The notes under the pieces: model-generated
The model's input: only the letters and a program-made list of their open reading frames with translations
Told to the model about the DNA's origin: nothing
The model's database searches: none
From: Metamycoplasma spumans ATCC 19526
GTDB lineage: Bacteria > Bacillota_I > Bacilli_A > Mycoplasmatales > Metamycoplasmataceae
Length of the DNA: 52,472 nucleotides
Direction: 5' to 3'
NCBI GenBank assembly: GCA_000620005.1
Contig: JHVF01000005.1
Span: forward strand, 1 to 52,472
Program-made: the position numbers and the translations under genes
Shown: in pieces, positions 38,839-48,567 of the stretch
Numbering within the stretch: position 1 is the stretch's first letter
Layout: each line of letters begins with the position of its first letter

Positions 38839-39676
38839 AATAAAACAAAAAAAACACCTTAAATCAGAATTTAATAACCATAGAAAAAGAAGTCACTTTG
38901 GAGTTGCTAATTGATTAACAGCATTAAGATTATTATTAATGATTCCATTCATTATTTTAATGACGGCTGCAGCTACGTTAATTATTAAAGGTGAAGGGAC
39001 ATTTTATTACAAAAATATTACTCTTGCAAGTAAAAATGCAAACTCGCTAGCAATATCAATTATTTATTGACTTAATGTAATTATTTTTATGGTTGCAATG
39101 ATGACAGATTGAATTGACGGATATTACGCAAGAAAGACAAATACCGTTAGCTCATTTGGAAAAGTTTTTGATCCAATTGCCGATAAAGTTGCAACAACTT
39201 TGATGATGATATTTTTAGCAATCGTTGACTTTACATACTTACCAGTTGTTGTTTTATTCATCGTGAGAGATATTTTAGTTGATGGTTCAAGAGTTTATGC
39301 TGCCAAAAAGAATGTTAAAGTTGCAGCTAATTGATGAGGAAAGGTTAAAACCATTATAGTTTCTTTTGCTCTTGTAGCAATATCATTTGCAGGACCATGA
39401 TTAAAAAGTAATGAGTTATCTATTTTATATTTAAACTTACCATTAATTGTTGGACTAATAATCGCTTGAATTAGCGGAATAATTTATATGTCTAAATATT
39501 TAAAAGGCATAACAAAAAATACAGAAACCACAACACAAAATAATGAAGAAAATCAACAAAAATCACAAGCCGAAAATTTAAACAAAAATACAAAAGCGGT
39601 TGATAAGCCAGAAGATAATTTAAAACAAAATAAAAAAATAGATTCTAAAGATTTGCCGTTTTTTGAAACAAAATAA
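38831..39676 (+). CDS. pgsA: CDP-diacylglycerol-glycerol-3-phosphate 3-phosphatidyltransferase
   Basis: 281 aa. The CDP-alcohol phosphotransferase signature D-x2-DG-x2-AR-x8-G-x3-D-x3-D is complete (DWIDGYYAR, then GKVFDPIAD, about residues 97-122). Six membrane spans, with an outer insertion after the first. Makes phosphatidylglycerol-phosphate. Residues ~225-281 add an Asn/Gln/Lys-rich tail not needed for the fold. UGA-Trp is frequent. Coupled to the preceding membrane protein. Confidence 0.92.
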
Positions 39677-39677
39677 T

Positions 39678-39697
39678 AAGCCCTTAGGGCTTTTTTA
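39678..39697 (+). terminator. pgsA terminator
   Basis: AAGCCC/GGGCTT stem, 3-base loop, then TTTTATTT. Begins just after the stop. Confidence 0.75.
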
Positions 39698-39832
39698 TTT
39701 AAAATTTACATTTATTTTATTAATAAAATAAATAATTATTGATATTTTCGCCATTTATCAAAAAAAACATTTTTTTTCTATAAAATAATAATATTATTAT
39801 TAAACAATAATCTTATTAATACAGGAGGAAGT

Positions 39833-39985
39833 ATGCCAAGAGAAGGATTAACTTTAAGATGTGAAAGCTGTAAAATGGAAAATTACATCACAAAGAAAAA
39901 CAAAAAACTACATCCAGACAAAATGGAAGTAACAAAATACTGTGCAAAATGTAATGCTCATACAAACCATAAAGAAAAGAAATAA
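39833..39985 (+). CDS. rpmG: 50S ribosomal protein L33
   Basis: 50 aa, too short for many gene finders. [20 protein letters not shown] with CxxC, then [12 protein letters not shown] with the second CxxC, the zinc-ribbon form of L33. Strong AGGAGG. It lies between a terminator and the pepP gene, 36 bases before it. Confidence 0.92.
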   Translation: MPREGLTLRCESCKMENYITKKNKKLHPDKMEVTKYCAKCNAHTNHKEKK

Positions 39986-40021
39986 TTTTCTTTTTAAATA
40001 ATTACCAAAGGAGTTATTAAA

Positions 40022-41065
40022 ATGGTAAAAACCGAATTAAATAAAATTTTTGAAGAAAATAAATTAGATGCAGTTATTTCAGAAGCACCACAAACTCGTT
40101 TGTGATATGCTAATGTACAAACAACTGACGGATATTTAGTAATTGAAAAAGATAAGGCTTATTTATTTGTTGACGGAAGATACATTGAATATGTAACAAA
40201 CAATGCACGTAATGTTGAAGTACATTTATTGCAAAAAGATTCACTAGCTAAGTTTTTAGAAAAGAAAAACTATAAAAAAGTTGGGGTTGAAAAAGATTAT
40301 TTAAACTTACAAACGTTTGAATATTTTAAATCAATGTTACCAAAAGCTGAATTTAGTTTATTATCTGCAAAGAAATTTAGAATAATCAAAGACGAAGAAG
40401 AAGTTTCAAAAGTCGAAGAAGCTTGTTTAATTTCTTTACAAGCCTTTGAAGAACTTAAAAAAGTTTTAGTTGAAGGAATGACCGAACTAGAAGCATCAAA
40501 TAAATTAGGATATCTAATGCGTTTATTTGGGGCCGAAAAAGAAAGTTTCGATTCAATTATTGCATTCGGAAGCAACGCTGCTGAACCTCATCACCACCCA
40601 ACAAATCGTAAATTACAAGACGGCGATATTGTTAAAGTTGACTTTGGTGCACAATTTGAAGGATGAGCTAGCGATATTACCAGAACTTTTTTCTTTGGTA
40701 AACCTAGAGAAGCAGAACTTGTTAATATTTTAGATGTTGTATCTGAAGCACAAAGATTAGGACGCGAAGCCGTAAGACCAGGAATGGCAACAAATGAAAT
40801 CGATAAAATTTGCCGTGATTATATCGAAAGTAAGGGATATGGGAAATTTTTTACCCATTCAACCGGTCATGGAGTTGGTATAGATGTTCACGAACTTCCA
40901 GGTGTTGGACGTGGTAGAGGTGATGTTATTTTAGAAGAAGGAATGATCATCACTGTTGAACCAGGTATTTATGTTGAAGGTCTAGGTGGAGCTAGAATTG
41001 AAGATACAATTTTAGTAACAAAAGATGGCTCAAGAGTTCTAAGCCGTCCAGAAGACTATAAATAA
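40022..41065 (+). CDS. pepP: Xaa-Pro aminopeptidase, M24 family
   Basis: 347 aa. The creatinase-like N-domain (~1-125) is followed by the pita-bread domain with all five metal ligands: VKVDFG, SDITRT, STGHGVG, VEPGIY and ARIEDT. Removes N-terminal residues before proline, completing breakdown of imported peptides. AAAGGAG before ATG. UGA-Trp in TRLWYAN and EGWASD hides the first 70 residues and the middle under the standard code. Followed by a hairpin. Confidence 0.92.
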
Positions 41066-41076
41066 AATAATATAAT

Positions 41077-41112
41077 TAAAAAAGCAAGCAGTTTAATTGC
41101 TAGCTTTTTTAA
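41077..41112 (+). terminator. pepP terminator
   Basis: AAAAAGC-AGCA pairs with TGCT-GCTTTTTT, interrupted by one A-A mismatch, loop GTTTAAT, T tail. About 12 bases after the stop. Confidence 0.7.
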
Positions 41113-41201
41113 TAATCTTTTTTGTTATTTAATAAATTCTAAAAGAACAATATTTAACTTATTAGATTATAGTCTCTGACAGTTTCTATAAATTTTCAAG
41201 G

Positions 41202-42056
41202 CTAAAACAGTCTTTCTTGACCTTCGTTATCTTTTTCTAAAATTAAGGCAATCTCTTCTTTATAGGGACTTTTATTATTAATATAAGGTGTTTCTAAAAT
41301 AATTGGAATATTATCAAAATCCTTGTCAAAAACAAATTTTTTAAGAGTTTTTAATCCAATATAGCCCTTATCAATATTAGCATGACGATCTTTATGTGAT
41401 CCTAATTCATTTAAAGAATCATTTAAATGAATTACTTTAATATATTTTAAATAATCATTTTTAATTAAGTAATTTTTAAATTCTTCATATTGAATAATAT
41501 TATATCCTGCATCGAAAATATGACAAGTATCTAAACAAATCGCAACACGCTCTGAATTAACATTTTCAATAACATATTTTATATCTTCGAAACTAGAACA
41601 AACTTGACTTCCTTTGCCAGCCATAGTTTCTAAACAAATAATAACATCTCTAGTATTAGCAAGAATAGCTTTCAAACTGTTTATTAAGGTGTCAAGTGCT
41701 TCTTTTCTTGTATATTCCATTGATGATCCTGGATGCAATACTAAATACTTCGCATTAATAGTATTCATTCTTTTAATTTCTTCACTTAAAAAAGAAATTG
41801 CAAACTTTTGTTTTTCTGGATTTGCTGGGTTGACAATATAAGGAGCATGAACAACAATATCATCTTGTTTTATTTTATTTGAATACAATTCTAAATATTT
41901 TTCATAATTATATTTATCTGGTGAAACTCTTAAAGTTGTTTGTGGCGCACCCATATATATCATGGCACAATTAGCGCCATTATTTAATGACTCTTCTATT
42001 GCGCCTAGCAAATAATCTGGTTTTTTAAATGAAACGTGGCTTCCTAATTTAATCAT
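41202..42056 (-). CDS. nfo: Endonuclease IV (AP endonuclease)
   Basis: 284 aa. MIKLGSHVSFKKPDYLLGAI, VVHAPYIVNPANP, LVLHPGSSMEY, ICLETMAGKGSQV, AICLDTCHIFDAGY, IHLNDSLNELGSHKDRHANI and IILETPY supply the three-zinc site. Incises abasic sites in base-excision repair. AGGAGAG before ATG. Single-gene unit, convergent with pepP. Confidence 0.95.
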   Translation of the reverse strand: MIKLGSHVSFKKPDYLLGAIEESLNNGANCAMIYMGAPQTTLRVSPDKYNYEKYLELYSNKIKQDDIVVHAPYIVNPANPEKQKFAISFLSEEIKRMNTINAKYLVLHPGSSMEYTRKEALDTLINSLKAILANTRDVIICLETMAGKGSQVCSSFEDIKYVIENVNSERVAICLDTCHIFDAGYNIIQYEEFKNYLIKNDYLKYIKVIHLNDSLNELGSHKDRHANIDKGYIGLKTLKKFVFDKDFDNIPIILETPYINNKSPYKEEIALILEKDNEGQERLF

Positions 42057-42107
42057 AATCTCTCCTAACTAATATAAGTATATTAAATACTTGAGCTTTT
42101 TATAAAA

Positions 42108-42128
42108 AAGAGGCGTCAATAGCCTCTT
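42108..42128 (-). terminator. Terminator of the glyS-dnaG-rpoD operon
   Basis: AAGAGGC/GCCTCTT stem, 7-base loop, T run on the minus strand. The rpoD stop (42127-42129) lies in the 5' arm. Confidence 0.8.
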
Positions 42129-43707
42129 AATCTGATTCATAACTTTCGTTATTAAAGAATTCTTTTAATTTCTTTCTCTTTTGAGGATGTTTTAGCTTAC
42201 GCAATACTTTAGTTTCTAATTGACGAACTTTTTCTTTTGTGGTTCCTAATTCTTTAGCCAATTCGTCTAATGTGTGAGGTCTATATTGATTGCCATTTAA
42301 ATCATTAATACCAAATCTTTTTCTAATTAATAAACGATCTGACTCTTCTGTCAACCCTTCTTCAATCATCTCATTTAAAATTACACTTAATTCTTCATGG
42401 CTTGCAAAATTTGTTGGGCTCATAACACTTTCATCTTTAACAAAATCTGAAAAACTCGAATTCTCTTCTTTACCAATATTTTTATCTAAACTAATTGGGT
42501 CGATATTGATTTTTCTAATATATCTAACTTTTTCAGCAGTAAAGTCATTGCCATATTTTTTAGCAATCTCTTCATCTGTTGGAGGATAACCATTTTCTTG
42601 TTGAAGTTCTCTTTCAATTTTTAAAATTTTATTGATAGTTTCAACCATGTGAACTGGCACCCTAACAGTTCTTGCTTGGTCTGCAACAGCACGAGTAATT
42701 GCTTGTCTAATTCATCAAGTTGCATATGTTGAGAATTTAAAGCCTTTTGTATAATCATATTTAGAAACTGCTTTCATAATTCCTGAGTTACCTTCAGAAA
42801 TTAAATCAATAAAACTAAGACCTCTATTTTTATATCTTTTGGCATTATTGATTACTAGTCTTAAATTACGCTTAACAAGCATATCACGAGCTTTTTTGTA
42901 TTTATAGTTATTTCCAGCATCTTTTGCTTCCTGCATTTTAACAGCCAAGTCCCGTTCTTCTTTTGGAGTTAAAAGTTTACCATATTTACCGATTCAACGC
43001 ATGTATCATTTAACGATATCATTAGTTTCAGTTAATCTGTTTGCTAAGGCATTATCATTATTGTTTGTTTCATATCCTTCGGTTATTTTAATATCATCAG
43101 CATCATATTCTTTTAGCAACTGATTTGCTTCAAAATCATCAGATTTGTGTTTTTTTCTAGGAGCTCTTTCTTCAAATTCGTCGTCTAAATCTTGGTCATA
43201 AACTCCGTATTCATCATCATCATAATCATTGAACCCGAAAGTATTTTTAGAAATATAAGTATCGTCTTCTAAGTCTAAATCTTCGTCTTCATCATTTTCA
43301 CGGCTTCTGATACTACTATCATCATATTCTGCATCAACGTCGATATCTTCATCTTCAATTTCTTCATCCAAATCTTTTAATTTAGATTCATCGAACATTT
43401 CATCTTCGTTTTCTAAAGTTTCTTCTTCGGCATCTTTATCATTTACCATCATCGAAAGATCAGATTCATCTTCATCACCTTCGTCAACTTCATCTTTTAA
43501 AATGCCTTTCTCCATTAATTTTTCTAATAAAAGGTCCGCTTCTTCTTCTTCGATAAACAATTTTTTCTTATCTAATAAAGTGAAAACTTCATCCTGAGTA
43601 AATGATGACTTGCTTTTATTTTTCTTTTTAGCTTTGGCTAGTTCATCTGCAATTTTTTCAATTACTATTTCAATTGATGAATCAAGTTCATTTTTATTTA
43701 CTGCCAT
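42127..43707 (-). CDS. rpoD: RNA polymerase primary sigma factor
   Basis: 526 aa. Region 1.1-like start (~1-80), then a very acidic stretch (~80-205, Glu/Asp runs), then regions 1.2-4: [20 protein letters not shown] (2.1-2.2), [20 protein letters not shown] (2.3-2.4, UGA encodes both Trp), region 3, and region 4 HTH ([20 protein letters not shown]). Recognises the TATAAT boxes seen here. AGGAGC before ATG overlaps the dnaG stop. Third gene after glyS and dnaG. Confidence 0.95.
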
Positions 43708-43715
43708 AATAGCTC

Positions 43716-45659
43716 CTATTCTTCGTTTTTTTCTTTTTGAATTATAAATTTGGAATTATCCTTTTTTATTTCTTTTAAATTATTAACACTGTTTAGAAAT
43801 TCTTCTGAACTGTAATTACTAGTTAAATCTGCATTACTTTCTGATTGATTGAAAATAATAATCTCCTCTGATTTTTTCAATATCGAGTTATAAGTAGCGG
43901 GTCTTTTTAATTTTAATTCTTCGTCATGATAAATAAGTTCATTTAAATTTTCAAAATCTAATGTTTTATTTTCTTTAACTTTTTTAACCACGTAAGAAAT
44001 TAATTCTTTGTATTTTAAATCTATTTCCATATTTATAAAATCAACTTCTTGCAAATTAAATTTTTCTAAATACAGAGGCTCAGATAAAATGGTTTTTAAA
44101 ATTCTAATTAAAACAATTTCATTACCAAACGGAATAATTGAAGAATTACGTTTTTTTAAAGTATAAAATTTTCTAGTATTAAAATCCTTTTTATTAATTT
44201 CTAAACTTTCAACGTCTAAGAAATTATGAGAAATTTCCTCATATGGTGCAAATGAATCTCAGTCAAAGCTTTCTTGATTTTCATAATTGGGTGAATGCTC
44301 ATTTTTTTCTTTGTAATGCTTGTTTTTGTTAATTGATTTTACAAAATTTTGATCGCTTGGAAAATTCGGTTTTAGATAATCATTTTTATAACTATCAAAA
44401 GTTTCTTTATCGAAAATTTTTAACTTGTTAACTAATGTATCTCTTATATTCAGTTGCAACTGTTCTTTTAAATAGTACATATATTCAAAAAGCTCAGTGT
44501 ACTTATTAAATTTTTCAATATCACCTATGTTATTTTGATTGTAAATTAAAGTGAAATTTTCAATTAAGTAATCAACTAAATCTTTCTTATTTTTGCAAAG
44601 TGATATAAGTGTTTTACCTTGATCAATATTGAAAAGTTCATCGGCGTCTTTGTTTAAATTATTTAAAACAAACTCAACTTCAAGGTTATATTTTTCTTTA
44701 AACAGCAAAATCATTTTAAGATTCTTTTTAGTTGCTTGAATTCCGGCCGCATCATTATCAAAAAATAAGTTAATTCTAGTATTTTTTAATAATTCTAAAT
44801 GCTTTTGCGACAAAGAAGTACCCATAATTGCGATTACATTTTTTATATTCGCCTTATGCAAAGCAATGCAATCAAATTGGCCTTCAACTAAATAAACTTC
44901 ATTTTGTTTAATGATTTCATTTTTGGCATGATAGTAATTAAACATTACTTCACTTTTGTGAAATGCAGACGTTTCAGAGCTGTTTAAATATTTGGGATTA
45001 TTTTTATCAGTAATGTCACGTCCCGAAAAAGCAACAATGTTTCCGTTTTCATCTTCAATTGGAAACATTAAACGATCATTAAAGAAATTACCATCTCCTG
45101 AATAATTTAATAACGATGAATTACTTAACGAAAAATTATCAAAGTTTTTAGTTTTTAAATAATCTTTTATAAATACAGAAGCATCAGCAAATCCCAGCTT
45201 AAATTCTTTGATCAATTCTTTTGTTAGTTTTCTTTTATTTAAATATTCTAATAAATCAGGGCGCTTAGAAATCAAAATATGATATTGGAAAAAATCTGAT
45301 GCATTTTTATTTATTTCTAATATCAATTTTTGTTCATCAGTAAAATCATTTTCTTTATAAGATTCTAAATAATTATCAATATTTACTGAAGCTTTTTTAG
45401 CCAAATTTATTAACGCTTGTCTTGAAGAAATATTTTCATACAGTTCGATAAATTTAATCGAATTCCCGCTTTTTCCACAACCAAAACATTTAAATATACC
45501 CTTTTCTGGACTAACTACAAAAGAAGGAGTTTTTTCTCCATGAAAAGGACAACAAGCTTTATAGTTTTTTCCCTGTTTAATCAAAGAAACGTATTCACCA
45601 ATAATACTTACTATATCTACTTTAGATAAAACTAAATCTCAAACATTATTATTTTCCAT
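43716..45659 (-). CDS. dnaG: DNA primase
   Basis: 647 aa. Zinc-binding start CCPFHGEKTPSF with KCFGCGKSGN (C-x2-H ... C-x2-C). RNA-polymerase core follows: LMFPIEDENGNIVAFSGR, toprim VYLVEGQFDCIALHKANI, INLFFDNDAAGIQA. C-terminal helicase-binding helical part to ...FIIQKEKNEE. UGA-Trp at residue 7 and at ~468 divide the frame. Makes replication primers. Starts 16 bases after the glyS stop and ends 8 bases before rpoD. Confidence 0.93.
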
Positions 45660-45674
45660 CAAACCCCTATTATC

Positions 45675-47051
45675 CTACTTTTCGAACTTAGATAAGTAAT
45701 GTTCAATTTCATCAATTGAAATTCTTTCTTGTTCCATTGTGTCACGATTTCTAATCGTTACAGTATTGTTTTCAAGTGTTTCAAAATCAACAGTGATTGC
45801 AAAAGGTGTACCAATTGCATCTTGTCTACGATATCTTTTACCAATTGAACCAGCCTCATCATACACAACTCTGATATTAGTTGTTTTTAATAATCTTTCA
45901 TATAATGCTTTTGCAGGCTCAGATATTTTCTTAAGTAATGGAAAAACAGCTAACTGATAAGGTGCAATTGAATAGTCAACTTTCAAAACAGTTCTTTCGT
46001 CATCTTCTGAAACTTTTTCAACTTCATAAGCATCGATTAATAAAGCAAAAAGTAATCTGTCAAGACCTATTGAAGGTTCAATAACATGAGGAATAATTTT
46101 AGTTCCATCTTCTTTTAAATATTCTAATGACTCTTGTGAATATTTCATATGTTGGCTTAAATCGTAATTACCACGGTTGGCAATACCTAATAATTCACCT
46201 CATCCAAATGGGAATAAATATTCAATATCACTTGTGCCCTTAGAATAATGACTTAACTCTTCTTGTTCATGAGGTCTTACTCTGATATTATCGTTTTTCA
46301 AACCTAATAATTTAACGAAGTTTGAACATTTGTTAATTCAGTATTGATAAAAATTATCACTATCTTTTTCTTCGCAGAAAAATTCTAGTTCCATTTGTTC
46401 AAACTCTCTAGTTCTAAAAATAAAGTCCCTAGGTGTTATTTCGTTTCTAAAACTTTTACCAATTTGACCAATTCCAAATGGCAATTTTGCTCTAGTAGTA
46501 CGGCAGACATTTTTAAAGTTTACAAAAATACCTTGCGCAGTTTCAGGTCTTAAATAAGTTTGAGAAGCGGTTGTATCAATAGCTCCCATTTGCGTTTTAA
46601 ACATCAAATTAAAGGGACGTATTGATGTTCAATCACATTTAGAACCGTCATATTGTTTAACATTTTCTTGAATTAATTTTTCCAATTCTTCAAATGTTGC
46701 CTTTTCAACATTGACCTCAGGAAATAATTCTTTAACAATATGATCGGCACGGTATCTTTTTTGGTTAACTTTATTTTCAATTAGATAATCTGAAAAGTTA
46801 TCCAAATGTCCTGAAGCTCTTCAAACATTAGGATTCATAATTATTTTTGAATCAATTTGATAATTGCCTTCTCTTGTTATGAATTCTCTAACTCAGTATT
46901 TTTTTATTGTTTGCAACATTGATGTTGCCAATGGTCCGTAGTCTCAAGTATTTATAACACCACCATAAATTTCTGAATCTTGATATACAAAACCAGAAAT
47001 TTTCAAATGATTGATAATATCTTGTAGATTCTTTTCGCTATTTTTACTCAT
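45675..47051 (-). CDS. glyS: Glycyl-tRNA synthetase (homodimeric type)
   Basis: 458 aa class II enzyme. [27 protein letters not shown] start, [44 protein letters not shown] (motif 2), [14 protein letters not shown] (motif 3), C-terminal anticodon domain [10 protein letters not shown]. Charges tRNA-Gly. First gene of the glyS-dnaG-rpoD operon, divergent from ffh. AGAGG before ATG. Many UGA-Trp codons. Confidence 0.95.
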
Positions 47052-47197
47052 ATTTAACCTCTAATAAATTTATGATTGCAATCTTAAAAAACAATAATAA
47101 TATTTTAGCACAAAACAAACTTTATTATTACCTTTAGGTATAATAAGGCGAAAAATTTTAGATTTTTTAAATTATTAAAGTTTAGCGCTAAAAAAAG

Positions 47198-47203
47198 TAT
47201 AAT
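47198..47203 (+). promoter_or_regulatory. -10 box (TATAAT) of ffh
   Basis: Perfect TATAAT ending 6 bases before the ffh ATG at 47210; no Shine-Dalgarno. The clearest leaderless arrangement in the window. Confidence 0.5.
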
Positions 47204-47209
47204 TATGTC

Positions 47210-48538
47210 ATGTTAGACTTTATACAAAAAAGAATGCAAAAATCAATGCAAAAAATCAATAAAAAAATGTCAATTAATGAAGAAGACATTTTAGAAGTAT
47301 TACGTGAAGTTAAATTAGCGTTATTGGAGGCTGACGTTAACCTAGAAGTTGTTAAAACATTTACAAAACAAGTTAAAGAAAAAGCTTTAGATAGCCAAAT
47401 TATCGGAAAACTAAACCAACAACAAACTGTTTTAAAAATTTTTAAAGACGAACTTACAAATATATTGGGCAAAAAGACCTGTAATGTTGAAATCAAAAAC
47501 TATCCAACAAAAATTATGATGGTCGGGTTACAAGGTTCTGGTAAAACTACGACATCTGCAAAATTGTCAATGTATTTTAGAAAAAAGGGCATTGCGAAAA
47601 ATCCTTTACTAGTTGCTGATGATATTTATCGTCCAGCAGCTCGTGAACAATTAGAACAACTAGCAAAACAAATTCAAGTTAACTACTTCACTAAAGAAGA
47701 AAATGATGCTATAAAAATTGCTAGAGAGGCAATTGACTTAGCTCATGAACAGAAAAATGATTTGGTTATAATTGATACCGCTGGTCGTTTAGCAATTGAT
47801 GAAACTTTAATGAATGAGCTAAAGGAAATTAAACGTTACACAAAGCCAGATTATATTTTTCTAGTGGTTGACGCAATGAGTGGTCAAGATGTTATAAACA
47901 CGGCTAAAAAATTCCACGAAGAGTTGCAACTTGATGGAACAATCATTACCAAACTAGATTCTGATGCAAGAGGTGGAGCCGCTCTAAGTATTACTCATCT
48001 TCTAAATGTTCCAATTACATTTATTGGGGTAGGAGAAAAAATTACTGGACTTGAAGTATTTCATCCCGATCGAATGGCTGATCGTATTTTAGGTATGGGT
48101 GACGTTCTTTCGTTAATTGAAAAAGCATCTGAAGAAGTTGATGAAAAAATGATGAAAAAAATCGGCTATAAAATGCTTACAGGAAAATTTGACTTAAATG
48201 ATTTAATGAATAGCTTAGGTCAAATTAAAAAATTAGGAAAAATGAAATCAATATTAAAATTAATTCCTGGAGTTGCCGATAAAGTAAGCGATGAAAAAAT
48301 CGAAGAAGCCGAAAGAAAATTTGAAATTTATACATATCTAATTAATTCGATGACAAATTTCGAAAAGAAAAATCCTAAAGTTCTAAAAAATGCAACAAGA
48401 AAACAAAGAATTATGGCTGGTTCAGGAAGATCCGCACGCGAATATAATATGTTAATTACCGACTTTGAAAGAATGGCAAAACAAATGAAAGAAGTTGCCA
48501 ATGGTAATTTAAAATTAAAAAATGATATTGATGAATAA
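47210..48538 (+). CDS. ffh: Signal recognition particle protein Ffh
   Basis: 442 aa. N-domain helices (~1-95), GTPase domain with GLQGSGKTTT (~106-115), DDIYRPAAREQLEQLA, IIDTAGRLAID, TKLDSDARGGAALS, FIGVGEK, then the Met-rich M domain binding SRP RNA and signal sequences (GRSAREYNMLITDFERMAKQ). Targets membrane proteins to FtsY/SecY. Complete and ordinary. SRP RNA gene is not in the window. Confidence 0.96.
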   Translation: MLDFIQKRMQKSMQKINKKMSINEEDILEVLREVKLALLEADVNLEVVKTFTKQVKEKALDSQIIGKLNQQQTVLKIFKDELTNILGKKTCNVEIKNYPTKIMMVGLQGSGKTTTSAKLSMYFRKKGIAKNPLLVADDIYRPAAREQLEQLAKQIQVNYFTKEENDAIKIAREAIDLAHEQKNDLVIIDTAGRLAIDETLMNELKEIKRYTKPDYIFLVVDAMSGQDVINTAKKFHEELQLDGTIITKLDSDARGGAALSITHLLNVPITFIGVGEKITGLEVFHPDRMADRILGMGDVLSLIEKASEEVDEKMMKKIGYKMLTGKFDLNDLMNSLGQIKKLGKMKSILKLIPGVADKVSDEKIEEAERKFEIYTYLINSMTNFEKKNPKVLKNATRKQRIMAGSGRSAREYNMLITDFERMAKQMKEVANGNLKLKNDIDE

Positions 48539-48544
48539 ATTAAA

Positions 48545-48567
48545 AAATGCCTTAATTTAAGGCATTT
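48545..48567. terminator. Bidirectional terminator, ffh and SGNH-like gene
   Basis: AAATGCCTT/AAGGCATTT stem, 5-base loop, T run on the plus strand, A run before it. Lies 6 bases after the ffh stop and touches the stop of the convergent gene. Confidence 0.8.

Noticed and set aside
47052-47209. T-box or riboswitch upstream of glyS
   Set aside because: No T-box motif or conserved riboswitch core seen; only promoter-like boxes in the gap.
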